Below, in pieces: positions 1-4,544 of a DNA stretch of 6,191 nucleotides; position 1 is the first letter of the stretch, and each line of letters starts with the position of its first letter. A model generated the notes under the pieces. The model had not been told where the DNA came from. It saw only the letters and a program-made list of their open reading frames with translations, and did not search any database. The stretch spans positions 1-6,191 of the forward strand of contig DASYSA010000401.1 in the NCBI GenBank assembly GCA_036003885.1, given 5' to 3'. Source of the DNA: DASYSA01 sp036003885 (GTDB lineage Bacteria > Acidobacteriota > Blastocatellia > UBA7656). Made by a program: the position numbers and the translations under genes.

Positions 1-437
1 TCGGAATAGGCTGCCTGGTTCAGAGTGCCGGTGAAGATTCGATCGCTGCCGATCGCGCGTCTCGCCGCTTCCGCTGCCCCTTCGCTTATCTCAACGCCGG
101 CCCTATCCCATCGCGCTGCGTCGAGCGCCCTGAGGAAGAAGCCCGAGCCGCAACCGACATCGAGTATACGTCCTGAGGTGAGCTTGCATGCGCTCAGAAA
201 CTGAAGCTTATCCGCCTGCGACGACGCGATCCATTGCTGCGCTGGTTCGTTCTCCATTCCCCAGTAGTCATCAGGGTAGAACGACGCAAGCTCCTCTTCG
301 ACCATTGCCGGCAGCGTGCGAAGGACGCCGCACCCGCCGCACTCGGCGATCCAGAAGTCCTGATCCGAGTTGCGGAGGCGGTCCCTGGCGGGATAGAGAT
401 GTCGTACCACGGAAGTTCCGCACAAGTTGCAGGCCAT
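1..437 (-). CDS. Zinc-ribbon class I SAM-dependent methyltransferase, partial (C-terminus off the left edge)
   Basis: The minus strand is open from the ATG at 437 to the window edge, giving 145 whole codons. The N-terminus has two cysteine pairs, C3-x2-C6 (CNLCG) and C33-x2-C36 (CGGCG), as in the small zinc ribbon that precedes many methyltransferase domains. A FYPDDYWG stretch (about residues 53-60), usual in this group, follows. Motif I, LDVGCGSGFFL (residues 92-102), is the SAM-binding glycine loop, and the acidic residue after strand 2 is E116 in GVEIS. The fold should transfer a methyl group from SAM in the cytoplasm; the substrate cannot be told from this part. The start is uncertain: the ATG has no clear ribosome site, while an in-frame TTG at 464, which would add nine residues, sits four bases after AGGAG (469-473). 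The gene is divergent from the NTF2-fold gene. Family call sure; substrate unknown. Confidence 0.88.
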   Translation of the reverse strand, partial: MACNLCGTSVVRHLYPARDRLRNSDQDFWIAECGGCGVLRTLPAMVEEELASFYPDDYWGMENEPAQQWIASSQADKLQFLSACKLTSGRILDVGCGSGFFLRALDAARWDRAGVEISEGAAEAARRAIGSDRIFTGTLNQAAYS

Positions 438-467
438 TGATGACGAATTCGCCGGTTGAACCAAGTA

Positions 468-474
468 TCTCCTC
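468..474 (-). promoter_or_regulatory. Candidate ribosome binding site favouring a TTG start at 464
   Basis: The minus strand reads GAGGAGA here, four bases before an in-frame TTG (464-462). The ATG at 437 is about 31 bases away from it and has no Shine-Dalgarno site of its own. The spacing to the TTG is short, so both starts remain possible. Confidence 0.35.
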
Positions 475-526
475 TGATGTGATATCCCGGAACGAAGTCA
501 CGCGGGCTGCGGAAGAACCCGATTAT

Positions 527-592
527 GCCACTAAGACACAAAGCCGCGCCAAGCCAAAGATCTCACTGTGGACCCTTCGCGCCTTAGTTGGC
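527..592. repeat. Imperfect inverted repeat resembling a dispersed intergenic element
   Basis: The arm GCCACTAAGACACAAAG (527-543) is the imperfect reverse complement of CTTCGCGCCTTAGTTGGC (575-592): three substitutions and one extra base over 18 positions. The 31-base spacer is not repetitive. The arm resembles 'CTTNGNGNCTTNGTGGC'-type words that I recall as common in intergenic DNA of several environmental phyla; that likeness is from memory. No coding potential supports a gene here. Confidence 0.4.
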
Positions 593-624
593 GAGAAGGA
601 GTTTTCAGCGCGTGCTGAGTCCGA

Positions 625-654
625 TTCCCAACCTCGAGTTTTGCCTGATATGAT
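625..654 (+). promoter_or_regulatory. Candidate extended -10 promoter for the NTF2-fold gene
   Basis: The -10 is TATGAT (649-654), preceded by TGA (646-648), which makes an extended -10 (TGnTATGAT). A weak -35, TTCCCA (625-630, four of six matches), lies 18 bases upstream. Transcription would begin near 661, leaving a leader of roughly 38 bases that holds the ribosome site. Confidence 0.45.
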
Positions 655-683
655 AGTGAGCCACTGCCGATTGGCAAACTCGA
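634..683. repeat. Inverted repeat flanking the NTF2-gene -10 element
   Basis: TCGAGTTTTGCC (634-645) and GGCAAACTCGA (673-683) pair over 11 bases with a single bulged T. The arms bracket the -10 hexamer and the expected transcription start, and the right arm ends three bases before the AGGAGGG ribosome site. It could be a bipartite operator, or a leader hairpin if transcription starts further upstream. Confidence 0.45.
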
Positions 684-698
684 AACAGGAGGGTTGAT

Positions 699-1166
699 AT
701 GATCCTCAGGCTTGCGGTTTCAAGTATATGTGTAGCCGTTCTTGCTGTGAGTGCTCATGCCGCCATCGGTAAGCGGAACAGTGCCGCCGAACCGCAGGAT
801 GCGCGGGACATCAAGGCGGTGCTCGACCGCCAGGTGGAGGCGTGGAACCGGCGCGACCTCGAAGGTTTCATGCGCGGCTACTGGCATTCTGAGCAATTGA
901 GCTTCTACTCGGGCGCGACGAAGACCACGGGTTGGCAGGCGACGATCGACCGCTACCGCAAGAGGTATCAGGGCGAGGGGCGTGAGATGGGCCACCTCGA
1001 CTTCTCTGATCAGCAGCTCGACATGCTCGGGCCACGTGCTGCCTTAGTGCGTGGCAGGTGGAGGCTCAAGACCGGTTCCACTCAGGCGGGAGGCCTGTTC
1101 ACGCTGATATTTCGCAAGTTCGATGACGGCTGGAAGATCGTGCACGATCACACGGGATCAGAGTGA
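699..1166 (+). CDS. Exported NTF2-fold (SnoaL / DUF4440-like) protein
   Basis: The 155-residue product starts with a signal peptide: a short charged start (MILR), a hydrophobic core to about residue 19 and a likely cleavage site after SAHA (residue 21). It is therefore probably periplasmic or secreted. The mature part is a single NTF2-like cone. Visible signatures are the first helix with V41-LDRQVEAWNRRDLEGFM-58, the Y-W-x-S-E-x-L-x-F-Y-S-G-A strand region (61-73), the GWQATIDRYRKRY helix (78-90), ALVRGRWRL (115-123) and the closing FDDGWKIVHDHTG strand (141-153). Relatives are often described as DUF4440 or SnoaL-like; the fold is used by both enzymes and ligand binders, and no catalytic set can be assigned here. 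The start is firm: AGGAGGG (687-693) lies five bases before the ATG. It appears monocistronic, facing the Dabb gene tail to tail. Confidence 0.9.
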   Translation: MILRLAVSSICVAVLAVSAHAAIGKRNSAAEPQDARDIKAVLDRQVEAWNRRDLEGFMRGYWHSEQLSFYSGATKTTGWQATIDRYRKRYQGEGREMGHLDFSDQQLDMLGPRAALVRGRWRLKTGSTQAGGLFTLIFRKFDDGWKIVHDHTGSE

Positions 1167-1210
1167 CCTCCTTCCTGTGACAACTCTCGCCGGACAATAC
1201 CCTGTGACGC

Positions 1211-1231
1211 CAAGCGCCGGAGCGGGGCTTG
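1211..1231. terminator. Weak hairpin between convergent genes
   Basis: The 21 bases from CAAGC (1211-1215) to GCTTG (1227-1231) form a stem of five pairs, one G/G mismatch and three more pairs around a GAG loop. The site lies between the stop codons of the NTF2-fold and Dabb genes. No T-run follows on either strand, so it is not a canonical intrinsic terminator. Confidence 0.3.
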
Positions 1232-1245
1232 AGTTCGTCGTCCTG

Positions 1246-1536
1246 CTAGCTAACATAATCGACCGATCCGATCGCGTCGCATAATGCTTTGAGGAGCTCG
1301 GCCACCGGCACGTGCTCAGGGTGAGTGGCGTACGCTTGAAGCGCATCAAGATCGTCGTAGGTTGCGACCAGAACCAGATCCCACGAGCGCGGCAACCTCA
1401 GCACATCCTCGCCCAGTTCGAATGTTCTTATGAAATCGATCTTATCCGGCAGTCCGCGAAGGCCGGAGATTCCTGCTTCACGTTCAGCCGCGCTGATGTC
1501 GGGTTTGAACTTAAAGAAGACAACGTGTTTTATCAT
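1246..1536 (-). CDS. Dabb family (stress-responsive alpha/beta-barrel, PF07876-like) protein
   Basis: The 96-residue product has the full length typical of the family, which forms dimeric alpha/beta barrels of the ferredoxin-like type in the cytoplasm. Visible signatures are the opening strand MIKHVVFFKFKP with H4, the DLVLVATYDDLDALQAYATHPEH segment (53-75), whose Y-x3-P-x-H element is characteristic, and the closing VDY (92-94). The family name comes from plant stress-induced proteins; related folds include aromatic-polyketide cyclases and monooxygenases, so a small hydrophobic ligand is possible but unproven. The ribosome site is GGGAG (1547-1543), six bases before the ATG. It lies 110 bases downstream of the DUF4337 gene on the same strand and could be read from it, although a hairpin lies in the gap. 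Confidence 0.9.
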   Translation of the reverse strand: MIKHVVFFKFKPDISAAEREAGISGLRGLPDKIDFIRTFELGEDVLRLPRSWDLVLVATYDDLDALQAYATHPEHVPVAELLKALCDAIGSVDYVS

Positions 1537-1603
1537 AGAGATCTCCCGCGATGTAGCTGGTTATCAGTTTGTGGCCGGCGACTCGACATAGTAGTCAGCC
1601 TCT

Positions 1604-1625
1604 CCTGTGCATGCAAGGCACAAGG
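1604..1625. other. Small stem-loop between the DUF4337 and Dabb genes
   Basis: CCTGTGC (1604-1610) and GCACAAGG (1618-1625) pair over seven bases with one bulged A and a seven-base loop. The element holds the palindrome TGCATGCA (1608-1615). It lies just past the DUF4337 stop on the minus strand but has no T-run, so a role as terminator, operator or nothing at all stays open. Confidence 0.25.
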
Positions 1626-1646
1626 GCAATAGTCGCCGTGTTGCGG

Positions 1647-2246
1647 TCAGGACAACAATCGAGTTAACGAATCAGGGTGAATCCCCCAGCCCAACAATCC
1701 TGCCAATCCCATAAACACGCCGAGGACCGTTGGAATCATCGACACCCAATATAACCACCTCTTGCCGGTCAGAGCGGTGAGCGCAAGGAGCGATATCGCT
1801 ATCGACAACAGTGCGTCGGACAAATCAAACTGATCGTCATGTGTGTTTAACTGATTGTATCTCTGGTCCGCCCCCTCCGCATCGGCCTGTTGTACCTTTT
1901 TCTTCTCTGATTGCTCCTGCCCGATTGCCTGGTATTTTGCAATCTCCGCTTCGTAAACTGCTCGAACATTCTGGGGGGCCGAAGCCTCCTGAGCGGCCAA
2001 CTGCGCCGCTACGGCGTTTGCTACTTCCTCCCGAATGTTTCGGGCCTGATACCAGGAGTAGCTGTCTATCTTGTCGGCCTGGGCCTGTTGCATTGCTTGA
2101 ACGATATTGTCGTCCTTGACCTTACATAGCCCCATAAAAGTCGCCAGCAACGCGACCGCTATGGCCACAAGTGTGTTCAACTGGCTCTTTGATTTTGCCG
2201 ATTCTTGATCTTGCCCCTGGGCGTATTCCATCGGATCTGGGTCCAT
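1647..2246 (-). CDS. DUF4337-family membrane protein
   Basis: The 199-residue product has a polar N-terminus, a first membrane helix (about 24-41, LNTLVAIAVALLATFMGL), a long soluble middle and a hairpin of two more helices (about 142-160 and 165-187). Directly after helix 1 comes the family signature K-x-D-D-N-I-V-Q-A-M-Q-Q-A-Q-A-D-K (42-59) followed by Y-x-W-Y-Q-A-R-N (about 63-70). The middle (roughly 70-130) is rich in A, Q, E and K and likely helical or coiled-coil. DUF4337 has no established function that I know of; an inner-membrane location is inferred. The reading frame can be extended to an ATG at 2315, but the internal ATG at 2246 is preferred: AAGGAGAGG (2262-2254) sits seven bases before it, and the extra 23 residues are polar, unlike the family, and cover a likely promoter. 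Confidence 0.9.
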   Translation of the reverse strand: MDPDPMEYAQGQDQESAKSKSQLNTLVAIAVALLATFMGLCKVKDDNIVQAMQQAQADKIDSYSWYQARNIREEVANAVAAQLAAQEASAPQNVRAVYEAEIAKYQAIGQEQSEKKKVQQADAEGADQRYNQLNTHDDQFDLSDALLSIAISLLALTALTGKRWLYWVSMIPTVLGVFMGLAGLLGWGIHPDSLTRLLS

Positions 2247-2253
2247 TCCTAAA

Positions 2254-2262
2254 CCTCTCCTT
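2254..2262 (-). promoter_or_regulatory. Ribosome binding site fixing the DUF4337 start
   Basis: The minus strand reads AAGGAGAGG, ending seven bases before the ATG at 2246. This near-ideal Shine-Dalgarno site decides for the shorter 199-residue product over the 222-residue extension. Confidence 0.8.
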
Positions 2263-2282
2263 TCTGAATTTGGTTCGCGTGA

Positions 2283-2290
2283 AGTATATA
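2283..2290 (-). promoter_or_regulatory. Candidate -10 element for the DUF4337 gene
   Basis: The minus strand reads TATATACT, containing TATACT (five of six matches) and TATATA. The nearest -35-like word, ATGACG, is 19 bases upstream of TATATA and weak. The predicted leader would be about 30 bases. The element lies within the rejected N-terminal extension, which supports the internal start. Confidence 0.4.
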
Positions 2291-2346
2291 CCTGGTGGCA
2301 GGGCTCCCGCGTCATCCTGATTAGCTCCTGCTGTACGCGCGGGGCG

Positions 2347-2358
2347 GCTGGTATAATG
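2347..2358 (+). promoter_or_regulatory. Extended -10 promoter of mutL
   Basis: A perfect TATAAT (2352-2357) is preceded by TGG (2349-2351), giving the extended form TGnTATAAT. No convincing -35 exists at the usual distance, which extended -10 promoters can tolerate. Transcription would start near 2364, about 28 bases before the mutL ATG. The 12-mer GCTGGTATAATG recurs exactly at 4460-4471. Confidence 0.65.
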
Positions 2359-2391
2359 ACAACTCATATTTTTCCGGGGGGCCATCTCAGG

Positions 2392-4341
2392 ATGTCTAAA
2401 ATCAGGGTGTTGCCGGACTCGCTCGCAAACAAGATCGCGGCAGGCGAAGTTGTCGAGCGGCCGGCTTCGGTGGTCAAGGAGCTACTCGAAAATTCCCTCG
2501 ACGCGGGCGCGCACAAGATCGACATCGAGATTGAAGGCGGCGGTAAGCGGCTGATTCGAGTTGTCGACGACGGCGAAGGTATGACTCGTGACGATGCGAT
2601 CGTGGCATTCGAACGCCACGCGACCTCGAAGCTTCGCAGTTCCGATGACCTCGATGCCATCCTTACTCTCGGCTTTCGCGGAGAGGCGCTGCCTTCGATC
2701 GCTTCAGTATCACGCCTGTTTCTTCGCACCAAGACGGAACACGACAGAGAGGGCACAGAGGTTGAGTTCAATGGTGGAAAGTTGGTTGCCGTGCGCGACC
2801 TGGCCTGGCCCGGAGGCACCGAGATCGAGGTCAAAGACCTCTTCTTCAACATTCCGGCGCGCCGCAAGTTCCTCAAGAGCGATGCCACCGAGAGCGTTCA
2901 CATCACTAACCTCGTGCAGCACTATGCGCTGGCAAATCCACATATCTCATTTCTCCTCGTGAACAACGGGCGCGACACCATTAGAGTGACGCCGGCGAGT
3001 TCGCTAAAGGAGCGCGCCTACCAGGTACTCGGCGGCGCGCTGCTCGGCAAGCTTACCGAAGTCAACCACGAAGCGGACGGCCTCCGGGTTCTCGGTTTTG
3101 TGTCGAATCCCCAGGAACGCCGCTCCTCGCGCGATGCGCAGTATCTGTTCGTGAATCGCCGCTTCGTGCGCGATCAACTGATAGGCCGGGCAATAGCAGA
3201 GGCCTATCGGTCGATGATGCCCTCGGGTTCCCACCCGGCGGTGATACTGTTCATGGATCTTCCGCCGTCAGAAGTCGATGTCAATGTTCATCCAGCGAAG
3301 ACCGAAGTTCGATTCCTCCACGAGAACACCATCCTCGGTTTTATTCGAGGTGGAGTGGAGAGCGCCCTGGCTGCGACTCAGCCGGTGACACAGTTTCCTA
3401 GAGTTTCGAAGCGAGACGACAAGGAGCCGAGCGGCGCAGGGCCGGCGGAGCGAGCGGCAGTGATGTCGGTGGAGCCGTCCTTCTCGCCTGACGAGCCTCT
3501 GGAGATCTCTCGGCCTCTCTCAGTCCCCCCGCTGGCGCCTTCGCACGTATCGCGTGCAGTGGACCCTCAGGTTGCCGGCGGAGCCGTGGCTGAGAAAGAG
3601 CTCGATCCGTTTGTAATCGCGGACTTGGACTCAATCGCTCTGTTTGAAGCCGATGCCGCCTTCGGGCGCCAAGGCGTAGGAGCAGTCGCCGATCACGGAA
3701 TGGCTACCGATATTGACCGCTTCGAGCCTCGACTCGAAGAGACTCCTCTGCCGGGACTCGGGCATGGCATCAAACCGCTGGGTCAGATCAGGGACAGTTA
3801 CATTGTCGCCACTGATGAAGAGGGCTTACTGCTACTGGACCAGCACGTGGTTCACGAGCGCATCCTGTTTGAGCAGTTCCGCGACGTCCGGCTCGCGAGG
3901 CCGCGTGAGATTCAGCCGATGTTGATACCCGAGACGCTGGATCTAAGCCCCGCCGAGGTTGAGGCGTTCAAAGTTGTACAGCCTGAGCTCGAGGCAATGG
4001 GGCTGGAGGTGATGGAGTTGTCGGGCCGCACGATAGCGGTCAAGACGGCGCCCGCGGGCATTAGCTCGGCTGATGCGGTTTCGCTTGTGCGCGAAGTGCT
4101 GGCAGTGGTCGAACGGGAGCGCCGCAACTTCACGATTGAAGACATCCGCGATTCTATCGCCGCCGAGCTCGCCTGCAAGGCTGCGATCAAGGTGAATATG
4201 CCGCTGACCGCCGAAAAGATGCAGTGGCTAATCGACGAACTGATGAAGACCAGGAACCCGATGACCTGTCCGCACGGCCGACCCATACAGATGCGCTTCG
4301 GGTTGCGGGACATTGAAAGAGGATTCAAGCGACCCGTATGA
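2392..4341 (+). CDS. mutL: DNA mismatch repair protein MutL (endonuclease type)
   Basis: The 649-residue product is full length. The N-terminal GHKL ATPase (about 1-330) shows IAAGEVVERPASVVKELLENS with catalytic E30 and Mg-binding N34, DDGEGM (59-64), HATSKL (76-81), the lid motif GFRGEALPSIASVS (94-107), FVNRRFVRD (253-261) and HPAKTEVRF (300-308). A low-complexity linker (about 335-455) leads to the C-terminal dimerisation and nuclease domain. That domain has DQHVVHERILFE (483-494), matching the DQHA-x2-E-x4-E metal motif except for V486, plus ACK (594-596) and CPHGRP (626-631). MutL couples MutS mismatch recognition to strand incision; proteins with these motifs nick DNA themselves in species without MutH. 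The ATG at 2392 is chosen because it gives the usual MSKIRVLP start; an ATG at 2356 lies inside the -10 element. The ribosome site is poor (G-run 2376-2381). Confidence 0.97.
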   Translation: MSKIRVLPDSLANKIAAGEVVERPASVVKELLENSLDAGAHKIDIEIEGGGKRLIRVVDDGEGMTRDDAIVAFERHATSKLRSSDDLDAILTLGFRGEALPSIASVSRLFLRTKTEHDREGTEVEFNGGKLVAVRDLAWPGGTEIEVKDLFFNIPARRKFLKSDATESVHITNLVQHYALANPHISFLLVNNGRDTIRVTPASSLKERAYQVLGGALLGKLTEVNHEADGLRVLGFVSNPQERRSSRDAQYLFVNRRFVRDQLIGRAIAEAYRSMMPSGSHPAVILFMDLPPSEVDVNVHPAKTEVRFLHENTILGFIRGGVESALAATQPVTQFPRVSKRDDKEPSGAGPAERAAVMSVEPSFSPDEPLEISRPLSVPPLAPSHVSRAVDPQVAGGAVAEKELDPFVIADLDSIALFEADAAFGRQGVGAVADHGMATDIDRFEPRLEETPLPGLGHGIKPLGQIRDSYIVATDEEGLLLLDQHVVHERILFEQFRDVRLARPREIQPMLIPETLDLSPAEVEAFKVVQPELEAMGLEVMELSGRTIAVKTAPAGISSADAVSLVREVLAVVERERRNFTIEDIRDSIAAELACKAAIKVNMPLTAEKMQWLIDELMKTRNPMTCPHGRPIQMRFGLRDIERGFKRPV

Positions 4342-4384
4342 AGAAGTAATTCGCCCGTTGCCGCCCACGCACATTGCCCCACCC

Positions 4385-4439
4385 TTGATTCAATGGTCTC
4401 GGGATCTTGAAGAGCCCGGCCTTCGAGGATCTGAATCAA
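4385..4439. terminator. Long stem-loop downstream of mutL, possible transcript end
   Basis: TTGATTCA (4385-4392) and TGAATCAA (4432-4439) pair perfectly over eight bases. Within them ATCTTGAAG and CTTCGAGGAT pair over nine more (one G/T wobble, one bulged G) around an eight-base loop AGCCCGGC. An 11-base one-sided bulge separates the two helices. The sequence after it is A/T-rich (AATAATTTA) but has no T-run. It ends just before the next promoter. Confidence 0.35.
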
Positions 4440-4442
4440 TAA

Positions 4443-4471
4443 TTTACTGTCCAACGAATGCTGGTATAATG
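4443..4471 (+). promoter_or_regulatory. Extended -10 promoter of the AAA+/receiver gene
   Basis: TATAAT (4465-4470) is preceded by TGG (4462-4464), making TGnTATAAT. TTTACT (4443-4448, four of six matches) lies 16 bases upstream as a -35. The start of transcription would be near 4477, leaving a leader of about 68 bases. The 12-mer 4460-4471 is identical to the one at the mutL promoter. Confidence 0.65.
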
Positions 4472-4503
4472 GACGAAGTTTTGAGAAGTCATTTGGCGTC
4501 CGC

Positions 4504-4527
4504 TTATCGCGCCGATACCCGCGATAA
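4504..4527. promoter_or_regulatory. Perfect 8-bp hairpin or operator in the leader of the AAA+/receiver gene
   Basis: TTATCGCG (4504-4511) and CGCGATAA (4520-4527) are exact reverse complements separated by the eight bases CCGATACC. The right arm ends two bases before the AGGAGG ribosome site (4530-4535), which is nine bases before the ATG. As RNA it is a stable stem next to the ribosome site; as DNA it is a 24-bp two-fold symmetric site that a dimeric repressor could bind. Confidence 0.55.
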
Positions 4528-4544
4528 CGAGGAGGAAGATTCGA

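Noticed and set aside
522..552. Minus-strand promoter TTGGCG (552-547) with CATAAT (527-522) for the methyltransferase
   Set aside because: The spacing is 19 bases and the -10 falls at the edge of the repeat-like arm, so it is too weak to list as a feature.
188..697. 169-residue plus-strand open frame
   Set aside because: It runs opposite the clear methyltransferase frame and across non-coding repeats, is rich in R, S and P as shadow frames are, and shows no domain.
1174..1208. Direct repeat CCTGTGAC (1174-1181 and 1201-1208)
   Set aside because: Only two 8-base copies, with no further unit or function in sight; this can arise by chance.
1586..1614. Minus-strand TTGCAT-N17-TACTAT promoter for the Dabb gene
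   Set aside because: The boxes match only three and four of six positions; correct spacing alone is not enough.
2247..2315. N-terminal 23-residue extension of the DUF4337 protein
   Set aside because: The internal ATG at 2246 has a near-perfect Shine-Dalgarno site; the extension is atypical for the family and overlaps the candidate -10 at 2283-2290.
2356..2391. Upstream in-frame ATG for mutL
   Set aside because: This ATG is part of the TATAAT -10 element, so it would lie before the transcription start; MSKIRVLP at 2392 is the usual MutL beginning.
3912..4454. 180-residue minus-strand frame opposite mutL
   Set aside because: It is a serine-rich antisense shadow of the conserved MutL C-terminal domain.
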